From NCBI GenBank assembly GCA_964484125.1, contig CAZAEK010000013.1:1-50581 (forward strand): a DNA stretch of 50,581 nucleotides. Reading direction: 5' to 3'. Position numbers and translations under genes: made by a program. Source of the DNA: DSSM01 sp964484125 (GTDB taxonomy: Bacteria; Bacteroidota; Ignavibacteria; Tepidaquicellales; Tepidaquicellaceae). This document shows, in pieces, positions 1 to 6,845 of the stretch; the first letter of the stretch is position 1; each line of letters opens with the position of its first letter. Below the pieces are notes generated by a model, which was not told where the DNA came from, did not search any database, and saw nothing but the letters and a program-made list of their open reading frames with translations.

Positions 1-40
1 AAATATAATAATCAAAAAAAGACTTGCATTTTAACATAAA

Positions 41-70
41 GGAATGACAGAGAGGAGAGCGGGAATGACA
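41..70 (-). repeat. Degenerate copy of the TGTCATTCC repeat (two half elements)
   Basis: Two direct copies of GGAATGACA (41-49 and 62-70) lie 12 bases apart just beyond the 3' end of the AEC permease gene. Read on the minus strand they are TGTCATTCC, the conserved left end of the palindromic element found intact at 8649, 37084 and 48061. The right half (GGAATCCA) is missing, so this is at best a decayed or partial copy. The remaining bases from 1 to 79 hold nothing else I can identify. Confidence 0.4.
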
Positions 71-79
71 ATAGGAAAT

Positions 80-985
80 TTATCTGATGAGGAGGTACCA
101 GAGAGAGATGGAGAGGGCGGAGATTAAGATTCCGAAGCCGACCATCATGGAGGCGAGTTTTTTGTTGAGGTTGTATTTTATTGCGAGGATGGAGCCCATA
201 ACCATAGGGGGCATAGATGCTTCGATAATGCTTGCCTGAAATACAATTCCTGAGGTTTTATAAGTAATCAGGAAGAGTAAATAAATAATTGCAGGAGCGG
301 CAAAGAGTTTATAGAGTAAACCGATAGTTAGTTCTTTGATTGTATTTCGGTTTAAAGATATTTCGATTTGCATTCCGACAGATATCAAAGCGAGGAACAT
401 AGTAGGGCTTCCGGTTTTTTTAAGGAGCTCTGAAATTTCAGGAGAATATTTTACTCCGATAATCAGAAAGAGCAGTGCTAAGATAAAAGCAAAGAATGAT
501 GGATATTTTAAAATGTCTTTTATTATTTTTGCAGTGGAAATTTTTTCTGATGAATAAGCAGAAGCAATTATTATTCCGAGAGTAGAAAGCGCAAGAAAAC
601 TTCCTGCCTGGTCAACTATGACTCCTATTTTGAGTCCTTCTTCTCCGAGCAATGCCATCAGGACAGGAAATCCTACAAATGAAGTATTTGCAAGTCCTCC
701 TGTAAGTATTAGAGTGCCAGTTGTTTTTTTATCCCATTTGAAAATTTTTTCAAGCGATATAAAAATAATTATTGCAAAAAATATTACAATCCATACAAGT
801 ATAGCGGGCAGAATATGTTCGCTCTGAATTGAAATCTGAGGTATATAAAGCAATGTTAATGCTGGCAGAGTAATATAAATTATTATATTATTTATTGACT
901 GACTTGCATCTTTTCCTGCAATATTAAAATGCTTTAATAAAAAACCGGCTGTGAGACAAACCGGTATTAATAACAAATCGCTCAT
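80..985 (-). CDS. AEC (auxin efflux carrier) family permease
   Basis: A 301-residue, very hydrophobic protein with about ten predicted membrane segments. The N-terminal half has the family-typical NNIIIYITLPALTLLYI stretch (residues ~31-47) and an asparagine-rich GLANTSFVGFPVL segment (~97-109), matching the Mem_trans/AEC family, whose bacterial members export small carboxylates or similar anions across the inner membrane. The C-terminal repeat (MPPMVMGSILAIKYNLN) mirrors the first half, as expected for the inverted-repeat fold. ATG start; it follows ppa by 12 bases on the same strand, so it is probably the last gene of the recJ-yebC-ruvCA-ppa transcript. The substrate cannot be told from sequence. 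Confidence 0.85.
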   Translation of the reverse strand: MSDLLLIPVCLTAGFLLKHFNIAGKDASQSINNIIIYITLPALTLLYIPQISIQSEHILPAILVWIVIFFAIIIFISLEKIFKWDKKTTGTLILTGGLANTSFVGFPVLMALLGEEGLKIGVIVDQAGSFLALSTLGIIIASAYSSEKISTAKIIKDILKYPSFFAFILALLFLIIGVKYSPEISELLKKTGSPTMFLALISVGMQIEISLNRNTIKELTIGLLYKLFAAPAIIYLLFLITYKTSGIVFQASIIEASMPPMVMGSILAIKYNLNKKLASMMVGFGILISALSISLWYLLIR

Positions 986-997
986 TTAAAAATTAAA

Positions 998-1681
998 TTA
1001 TTTTTTAAAATTATTGAGCAATAAGTTATTCAGATATTCATATTTTGCGAGATAATCCTGCCGTGAAGCTTCGATTACTTCGTAAGCTTTTTCCCTGCCA
1101 TATACTTCATATATTTCGCAGTTCTTTTTCCCGCCACCGGGAGCTTCTTTATATGTGAGGAAATAGTGTCGCAGTCTCTCAATCATGTGATTAGGCATAT
1201 CTTCTATATCATCCCAACCTCCGAATATATTATCTTTTTGCATTACTGCAATTATTTTATCATCTGCTTCATCTCCGTCAATCATTCTCAATCCGCCTAT
1301 TGGTGCCGCCTGAAGCAGAACATCATTATGGGTAATGACTTTTTCCGTAATAACGCATATATCGAGCGGGTCACCATCACCTTTTATATCATCTCTCCCT
1401 GTAACTCTCCTGCAGATTTTCGCAACTTCATCGCCGCAGTAAGTCTGTGGAATTAAGCCATAAGGAGTCGGGCATACATTTGAATAGAGCTGAGGTCTGT
1501 CAATCTTAATATATCCCGATTGCTTATCGAGTTCATATTTGACTGTATCTGTAGGCAGTATTTCTATAAAAGCCGTTACAATTGCCGGAGCGTGTTTCCC
1601 TATATAAACCCCATGCCATGGGTGAGCTTTTAAAATCAGTCGTACTTCTTTCCACATTTCTTCAAAAGTTGGATTTTCCAT
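998..1681 (-). CDS. ppa: Inorganic pyrophosphatase (family I)
   Basis: Soluble family I pyrophosphatase that hydrolyses PPi to two phosphates, pulling biosynthetic reactions forward. The family signature DGDPLD is at residues 102-107, giving the metal-binding aspartates; upstream come the substrate-pocket tyrosines and PTPYGLIPQTY (71-81). At 227 residues it is somewhat longer than the ~175-residue E. coli type, with an N-terminal helical extension (FEEMWKEVRLILKAHPWHG) and a C-terminal helical tail, as in the longer bacterial/eukaryote-like group. It begins five bases after the ruvA stop and is probably co-transcribed with ruvA. ATG start agrees with the family N-terminus. Confidence 0.9.
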   Translation of the reverse strand: MENPTFEEMWKEVRLILKAHPWHGVYIGKHAPAIVTAFIEILPTDTVKYELDKQSGYIKIDRPQLYSNVCPTPYGLIPQTYCGDEVAKICRRVTGRDDIKGDGDPLDICVITEKVITHNDVLLQAAPIGGLRMIDGDEADDKIIAVMQKDNIFGGWDDIEDMPNHMIERLRHYFLTYKEAPGGGKKNCEIYEVYGREKAYEVIEASRQDYLAKYEYLNNLLLNNFKK

Positions 1682-1686
1682 TTTTT

Positions 1687-2301
1687 TTACGATATTAGTT
1701 CTAAAGATTTTTTAATTAAGTTTTCTGTATTTAATTTTTCGTCAGGATTTTGTTTTATTACTTCCCTTATGAGTTTTTCCGCTTCAGAGCGTGCATATCC
1801 GAGAGTCATCAGTGCATTGAGTGCTTCTAATCTGTATTGTTCATTTTCGCTGAAACCGCCCTGAGGAATATTTGCGGCAACATCAAAGTCATCAGTAGAT
1901 ATTTTAAAGATTTTATCTTTAAGCGACATTGAAATCATTTCCAGTTTTTTTGCTCCGATACCGGGTATTTTAATTCCGGCATAACCCTTGCCTGTAATCA
2001 ATCCGATTATTTCAACAAAGCCACTATGTGAAAGTATATTATGTGCAGATTTACAACTTATGCCGCTTACAGTTAAGAGTAATTTAAAAAGTTCTTTTTC
2101 TCTTACATCAGAGAAACCGTAAAGGTTCAGTGCATTTTCTTTTACATCAAGATAAGTGATGATTTTTATTTCGCTGTTTAGTGCAGGCAGCGAGTTCATT
2201 ACGGATTTAGTTACAAAGATATTAAAGCCGATTCCGTTAACGTCAACAGTTATTTCATTTTTACCAGCTGATTCAAGTATTCCTTTTACTGAGGATATCA
2301 T
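1687..2301 (-). CDS. ruvA: Holliday junction branch migration protein RuvA
   Basis: RuvA binds four-way junctions as a tetramer and loads the RuvB motor. The 204-residue length is typical. It has the N-terminal OB domain (MISSVKGILESAGKNEITVDVNGIGFNIFV-type start; DVKENALNLYGF at ~72-83), tandem helix-hairpin-helix segments (LLTVSGISCKSAHNIL and IPGIGAKKLEMI) and the C-terminal domain III (~150-204, EALNALMTLGYARSEAEKLI) that contacts RuvB. Its ATG overlaps the ruvC stop by four bases, implying translational coupling. ruvB is not in the window. Confidence 0.93.
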   Translation of the reverse strand: MISSVKGILESAGKNEITVDVNGIGFNIFVTKSVMNSLPALNSEIKIITYLDVKENALNLYGFSDVREKELFKLLLTVSGISCKSAHNILSHSGFVEIIGLITGKGYAGIKIPGIGAKKLEMISMSLKDKIFKISTDDFDVAANIPQGGFSENEQYRLEALNALMTLGYARSEAEKLIREVIKQNPDEKLNTENLIKKSLELIS

Positions 2302-2870
2302 GTTTTTAATATTTTATCTGGATTTTTCAAAATATAATCATTCCATTGATTTTTCAATGTAGATTTTCGTTTTTTAATTTTAGGAATTACAGGCGGTTTT
2401 TCCAATGCAAATCTGTGGCAAAGTGCAACTGCAAGTGCGTCTGATGAATCAATAAAATCAGGATTTACTTTTATTTTCAGGATTTTTTTAATCATAAACT
2501 GAACCTGTTCTTTTGATGCTGAACCATTGCCCGTTACAGATTTTTTAATTTCCCTTGGTGAGTATTCTGAAATTGTTAGTCCCATATTTAGTGCAGCAAT
2601 AATAACAACTCCCCTTGCCTGCCCGAGTTTAAGTGTTGACTGAATATTTTTCCCGTAGAACGCAGTTTCAATTGCGAGTTCATCGGGTTTATATTTTTTA
2701 ATAATTTTAACGCAGTTATCGTAAATATTTTTTAATCTCGCTGTAATTTCTGATTTCGGGTTAAGACTGATTGCATCATAGCAAACAAGTTTAACTTCAG
2801 AATCATTTTTTAAATCAACAATCCCAATACCGGTAACAACAGAGCCGGGGTCAATTCCCAGAATCCTCAT
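2298..2870 (-). CDS. ruvC: Crossover junction endodeoxyribonuclease RuvC
   Basis: Holliday-junction resolvase that nicks symmetric strands of the junction held by RuvAB. The RNase H-like fold is clear: MRILGIDPGS start with Asp7, LAIETAFYGKN with Glu68, and the C-terminal SSDALAVALCH with Asp141 and Asp144 complete the four-acid metal site. 190 residues, slightly longer than E. coli (173) because of a basic C-terminal tail rich in KIKKRK. It overlaps ruvA by four bases and follows yebC by 12 bases, the classic yebC-ruvC-ruvA order. Confidence 0.93.
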   Translation of the reverse strand: MRILGIDPGSVVTGIGIVDLKNDSEVKLVCYDAISLNPKSEITARLKNIYDNCVKIIKKYKPDELAIETAFYGKNIQSTLKLGQARGVVIIAALNMGLTISEYSPREIKKSVTGNGSASKEQVQFMIKKILKIKVNPDFIDSSDALAVALCHRFALEKPPVIPKIKKRKSTLKNQWNDYILKNPDKILKT

Positions 2871-2882
2871 TGCTGAAGAATA

Positions 2883-3605
2883 TTATTTAAAATCGGCATT
2901 TGAATATACATTCTGAACGTCGTCGTGTTCTTCTATAGTTTCGAGGAATTTGAGAACAGATTCAGAAGCTTTTTCATCGAGTCCGACTAAATTTTTAGCA
3001 ATGTATGACAGAGAAGCAGAATCAATTTTATATCCCTTGCTTTCGAGTGTTTTGCGAACAGTTTCAAAATTCTGGACAGTTGAAATAATTTCAAAAAATT
3101 CTCCTTCGTCCTGTATATCATCGCCGCCTGCTTCAATTACGACTTCAGTTAATTCATCTTCAGTGTGATTTTCTTTATGTACAAGAATAACGCCTTTGCG
3201 TTCAAACATCCAGGCGACTGAGCCGCTTTCACCCATATTTCCGCCATTTTTAGAAATTAAATGCCTTAGTTCAGCAACTGTTCTGTTTCTGTTATCAGTA
3301 ACACATTCTATTATTACTGCTATTCCATGAGGAGCATAAGCTTCGTAATTAATTTCTTCATATCTGACGCCTTCGAGTTCTCCTGTCCCTTTTTTAATTG
3401 CCCTTGTAATGTTTTCCTGAGGCATATTATTGGACTTTGCATTATCAATAGCAAGTCTCAACCTTGGATTACCGGCTGGATCGCCGCCCCCATCTCTTGC
3501 GGCAATAGTAATTTCTTTAATAATCTTTGTAAAGACTTTACCTTTTGCGGCATCATTTGCGGCTTTTTTTCTTTTGATTGTAGCCCATTTAGAATGTCCG
3601 GACAT
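2883..3605 (-). CDS. yebC: YebC/PmpR family transcription/translation regulator
   Basis: Highly conserved YebC/TACO1-family protein, 240 residues as expected. It opens with MSGHSKWATIKRKKAANDAAKGKVFTK-type sequence, followed by the RDGGGDPAGNPRLRLAIDNAK core and the ECVTDNRNRTVAELRHLISKNGG region. Some members are DNA-binding regulators; recent work on the family also links it to translation of difficult proline stretches. It sits between recJ (30 bases away) and ruvC, a conserved bacterial neighbourhood. I cannot say from sequence which of the two activities this copy has. Confidence 0.92.
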   Translation of the reverse strand: MSGHSKWATIKRKKAANDAAKGKVFTKIIKEITIAARDGGGDPAGNPRLRLAIDNAKSNNMPQENITRAIKKGTGELEGVRYEEINYEAYAPHGIAVIIECVTDNRNRTVAELRHLISKNGGNMGESGSVAWMFERKGVILVHKENHTEDELTEVVIEAGGDDIQDEGEFFEIISTVQNFETVRKTLESKGYKIDSASLSYIAKNLVGLDEKASESVLKFLETIEEHDDVQNVYSNADFK

Positions 3606-3635
3606 ATAATGCTGTATTATTAATTTATAATTTTG

Positions 3636-5378
3636 TTAATGAAATTTCAAATCTTTAATTTTCAGTTTTGCAATTTTACCGTTTTTCTTTTCAAATAAAT
3701 CTATTGTATAACAGGCATCGCATACTGCGCCTTTAATTAATTCATCGTGAACTGAAGCGGAATTCGGAAAAATTGCATCGAAATAAGCTCTTGAATCAAT
3801 TTCTGTTAATCTGAATACATGTGTATTGTTTTTGAGAACTTTTGGTGAAGTAGTTACTTCAAGGTTATTTGTTCTGAAAACCGGTACCTGATTCCCGGGA
3901 CCGAACGGTTCGAGATAGCTGTATATGTTGAGAAATATTGAGTCAATTTCCCTGAATGTAATTTCCGCATCAATCATTACTTCCGGAGTTGCATTTATTA
4001 CTGATAAATCTTCCCTTGCAATTTTTTCGAAATAAGTTTTGAAGTCGTCAATATTCTCGAGTGCGATTTCGAGACCGGCAGCGTGACAATGTCCACCGAA
4101 TTGTATCAGCTTATCTTCGCATTTCTTAAGTGCTTCATAGATGTTGAATTCGTTAATACTTCTTGCGCTTCCTTTTGCAACTCCATTTACAGTAGTCAGT
4201 ACTACAGTTGGCAGGTTATATTTTTCCACAAGTCTTGCGGCTACTATTCCAATAACTCCCGGATGCCAGTCATCTTTGTGAAGAACAATGGAATATTTTC
4301 TTTCACTTCCATTTGAATTTTTAAATATTTTAAAAGCGTCATCTGTGATTAATTTATCTATTGTTCTTCTCTCGTCATTTTCCTGGTTAAGTCTGTCTGC
4401 GAGTTCTTCCACAACTTTACCGTCTTCAGATACCAGTAAATCAAATGCACGTTTGGCATTTCCGAGTCTTCCAACTGCATTAATTCTCGGTGCAATACTG
4501 AATACGATACTGATTGTGCTGATATCTTTTCTATCCATTCCGATTACGTCCATAAGGGCTTTTATTGATGTTCTCGGATTTTCACTTATCATTTTAAAAC
4601 CAAGTGAAACGAGAACCCTGTTTTCATCAAACAGTGGAGCGATATCAGAAGAAGTAGCAATTGCTACAAAATCAAGAAAGGTATATGCAAAATCTGGAAT
4701 ACCTTTTTTTATACAGACTGCCTGAATGAGTTTGAAAGCAACTCCTGTACCGCAGAGAAAATCAAAAGGATAGTTACAGTCTTCTCTTAAAGGGTCTAAA
4801 ACAGCGAGAGCTTCAGGTATGCTTTCAGGCGGCTGATGGTGGTCGCAGATAATAAACTGAATTCCCTGTTCATTTGCATATTTGATTTTATCAGCGGCAG
4901 TAATACCGCAATCTATAGCAACAATTAATTTAATACCTTTTTCCTTAGCTTCATCAATTGATTTAATTGAAATTCCGTATCCCTCTTTAATCCTGTCCGG
5001 AATATAAACTTCAGATTCTATACCGAAATGTTTCATAAACAAATAGAACATTGAAGCTCCGCATGCACCATCAACATCATAATCACCTAAGACCATAATT
5101 TTTTCCTTTGAATCAATTGCATTAATAATTCTGTTACATGCAATATCGCAATCCTTCATAAGGAAAGGGTCGTGTAGTTGCTGAATTGTTGGTTTAAAGT
5201 ATTTTACCATTCCTGAATAATCTTTTACCCCTCTTAAGAATAGTAATCTTGAAAAAACATCAGGCAGACGAACCCGGGCATTGAGAGATTTCAGTTCATT
5301 TAAAAAAGACTCGTATTCCTGACTATGGTCTTTTCCATTCTCCGGTATATGGTTTTTTAATTTCCAAATTTTGTTCAA
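3636..5378 (-). CDS. recJ: Single-stranded-DNA-specific exonuclease RecJ
   Basis: 5'-3' ssDNA exonuclease of recombination and mismatch repair. The DHH phosphoesterase motifs are all present: GDYDVDG (residues 98-104), AIDCGITA (~154-161) and DHH at 179-181. The DHHA1 domain follows with HPGVIGIVAARL and GGHCHAAG, then a C-terminal OB-like part. 580 residues compares with 577 in E. coli. The start at 5378 is a TTG codon: an in-frame stop lies three codons upstream, and the next in-frame ATG (residue 57) would remove the conserved LPDVFSRLLFLRG region, so TTG is favoured. No clear ribosome-binding site is visible. It lies 26 bases downstream of tRNA-Leu on the same strand. Confidence 0.93.
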   Translation of the reverse strand: MNKIWKLKNHIPENGKDHSQEYESFLNELKSLNARVRLPDVFSRLLFLRGVKDYSGMVKYFKPTIQQLHDPFLMKDCDIACNRIINAIDSKEKIMVLGDYDVDGACGASMFYLFMKHFGIESEVYIPDRIKEGYGISIKSIDEAKEKGIKLIVAIDCGITAADKIKYANEQGIQFIICDHHQPPESIPEALAVLDPLREDCNYPFDFLCGTGVAFKLIQAVCIKKGIPDFAYTFLDFVAIATSSDIAPLFDENRVLVSLGFKMISENPRTSIKALMDVIGMDRKDISTISIVFSIAPRINAVGRLGNAKRAFDLLVSEDGKVVEELADRLNQENDERRTIDKLITDDAFKIFKNSNGSERKYSIVLHKDDWHPGVIGIVAARLVEKYNLPTVVLTTVNGVAKGSARSINEFNIYEALKKCEDKLIQFGGHCHAAGLEIALENIDDFKTYFEKIAREDLSVINATPEVMIDAEITFREIDSIFLNIYSYLEPFGPGNQVPVFRTNNLEVTTSPKVLKNNTHVFRLTEIDSRAYFDAIFPNSASVHDELIKGAVCDACYTIDLFEKKNGKIAKLKIKDLKFH

Positions 5379-5404
5379 TTTTTTTCATATTAATTTTTTT
5401 TTAG

Positions 5405-5489
5405 TGCTCAAAGAGGGACTCGAACCCTCACCGAAATTACTTCGACTGCACCCTGAATGCAGCGCGTCTACCAGTTCCGCCATTCGAGC
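5405..5489 (-). tRNA. tRNA-Leu (anticodon CAG)
   Basis: Read on the minus strand it folds as an 85-nt class II tRNA. The acceptor stem GCTCGAA pairs with TTTGAGC (one G-T), the anticodon stem CTGCA/TGCAG encloses TTCAGGG with anticodon CAG, and there is a long variable arm and a GTTCGAGTC-type T loop. Discriminator A at 5405, as expected for leucine; the CCA end is not encoded. recJ starts 26 bases downstream, so tRNA processing may set the 5' end of the recJ message. Confidence 0.95.
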
Positions 5490-5607
5490 AATTTAATTAA
5501 GGATATAAATAGTAAATTTCAGCGGATATGTATCCGACTGAAATTACTAATTTTATTTTACTTATTCAATTTTTAAATTTATGCATTAAAATGCGAGCAG
5601 ATAAAAA

Positions 5608-5952
5608 TTAATTGCCATCGCCGGGAAGAAATCTTCTTCTCAGCTCAAGCTCTAAATAATCCGCAAGTTCATCAACTTTCCAGTTATTCCGTATATTTAT
5701 TAATGAGTCGCTTAATTTAGTTTTATCGAGCCCTGCTTTTTCCAATAAAATTCCTATTATATCATGTATAGTTGGAACTCCGAGCAGGAATGGTGTGATA
5801 GGTATATTAATTTCATTAATTGCCATATTGCCTATCTGCTCATCACTTATATTTTTCCCCCGGAAAAACCATTGCCGGAAAGTCCGGCGGGTATATTCTC
5901 TCATATTAATACTCCCCGGCAAACTGATATTATTTCTGCTGGGTTTTTCCAT
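5608..5952 (-). CDS. Hypothetical protein (114 aa)
   Basis: I do not recognise this protein. It is soluble, with no signal peptide or membrane segment. It has a basic N-terminal part (MREYTRRTFRQWFFRGKNIS) and a C-terminal half that should be helical (KAGLDKTKLSDSLINI, VDELADYLELELRRR). No Shine-Dalgarno sequence precedes the ATG at 5952; the internal ATG at residue 17 (MREYTRR) is an alternative start. It is the last of three small minus-strand genes between recJ/tRNA-Leu and the M28 peptidase. Coding status rests on the open frame and its ordinary composition. Confidence 0.55.
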   Translation of the reverse strand: MEKPSRNNISLPGSINMREYTRRTFRQWFFRGKNISDEQIGNMAINEINIPITPFLLGVPTIHDIIGILLEKAGLDKTKLSDSLINIRNNWKVDELADYLELELRRRFLPGDGN

Positions 5953-6003
5953 TGGGTTAAGTTATATTTTTTTTAATTTCTTTTCTTAATTTATTTTTCT
6001 GTT

Positions 6004-6195
6004 TTATGCATCTGCAGTTAATTCTCTGTTTAGCATAAACATATATCTTACCATATCACTTTTTTCTTCCTCGGCATACATCTCAAATGACAGGGGCGCA
6101 CTTCCTGCTGAATTTTTTCTGCCGCCTCTTAAACTGTTTGAGGTGGTTGAGAAATAGTAGTATTTTGTCTGCGCCGTTAATGTGTTTTTATCCAT
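6004..6195 (-). CDS. Hypothetical small protein (63 aa)
   Basis: A 63-residue ORF with no recognisable family. It is polar, with a Ser/Gly-rich middle (SLRGGRKNSAGSAPLSFEMY) and an acidic then helical end (EEEKSDMVRYMFMLNREL). An A-rich tract with only a weak purine stretch precedes its ATG. It lies 51 bases from the 114-aa gene and 49 bases from the small exported protein, suggesting one transcript. Because it is short, coding status is uncertain. Confidence 0.42.
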   Translation of the reverse strand: MDKNTLTAQTKYYYFSTTSNSLRGGRKNSAGSAPLSFEMYAEEEKSDMVRYMFMLNRELTADA

Positions 6196-6244
6196 TTCTT
6201 TTTCTTTTAAAATTTTCTGCTAATATATTTAACGCTCTGTAATC

Positions 6245-6463
6245 TTAGCACTGAACTTCTGTATATACTTCTACTACTTTCCCATCTGCGTCATATACAA
6301 ATATCCACCATACACCATCAATTAAAACTCTTACTCTTGTATATTCATCAAGTGTTTCCTGCTGTGTTGCACTTGTTTTAACTTCTGCATTTACAGATGA
6401 TAATGTGGTGAAAGAAACACCAACTAACATTAAGACTGCGATTAAGATTGTTCTGAAGTTCAT
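6245..6463 (-). CDS. Small exported protein (72 aa)
   Basis: The best start is the ATG at 6463: AAGGAG lies seven bases upstream, and the protein then begins MNFRTILIAVLMLVGVSF, a clean signal peptide with likely cleavage after SSVNA. The frame is open upstream to 6541 but that extension (MYKKLFKNF...) is lysine/phenylalanine-rich, precedes the Shine-Dalgarno site and is probably not translated. The mature part is about 46 residues with an aromatic core (VRVLIDGVWWIFVYDADGK) and a C-terminal Cys. It resembles small secreted proteins placed near T9SS or regulatory genes in Bacteroidota, but I cannot name a family. Confidence 0.6.
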   Translation of the reverse strand: MNFRTILIAVLMLVGVSFTTLSSVNAEVKTSATQQETLDEYTRVRVLIDGVWWIFVYDADGKVVEVYTEVQC

Positions 6464-6541
6464 TTTTTTTCTCCTTGTTTTAATTTGTTTATAAAAATGT
6501 TTAAAAGGTTTATAAAAATTTTTAAATAATTTCTTATACAA

Positions 6542-6845
6542 AAATGCAAAATGTTTATGAAAATTCCAAAGCCACTTTTTTCTAAATGTGTCATTGATTT
6601 CTGGGGGTTTATATTCTTATTTTTTATAACTCTTATTATTTATTAATAGTTATATTGATATATTACTTTATAAAGTTGCAAAATTAATTTTTTGAAAAAT
6701 TTAAAAAAGTGGCAGGAAACAGGATTTTTACTATTTTTTTTTATATATACGTATTTCTCTAGCACCTTCGCTATAGTAGAAAAAAATATATTTCTATTTA
6801 AAATTAATTTAATCATTTTGTAAATAACAAAAAGTATAAAATATT
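6542..6845. other. AT-rich intergenic region with a widely spaced inverted repeat
   Basis: 304 bases without a convincing gene, between the divergent small exported protein and the M28 peptidase, so it must hold both promoters. The only structure I see is an 11-bp perfect inverted repeat: GCCACTTTTTT at 6571-6581 and AAAAAAGTGGC at 6703-6713, 121 bases apart. A short imperfect hairpin (CTAGC/GCTATAG) is at about 6759-6776. No clear -35/-10 pair stands out in the A/T background. Confidence 0.4.

Noticed and set aside
4288..4725. Plus-strand ORF opposite recJ
   Set aside because: Antisense shadow within a gene with all RecJ motifs.
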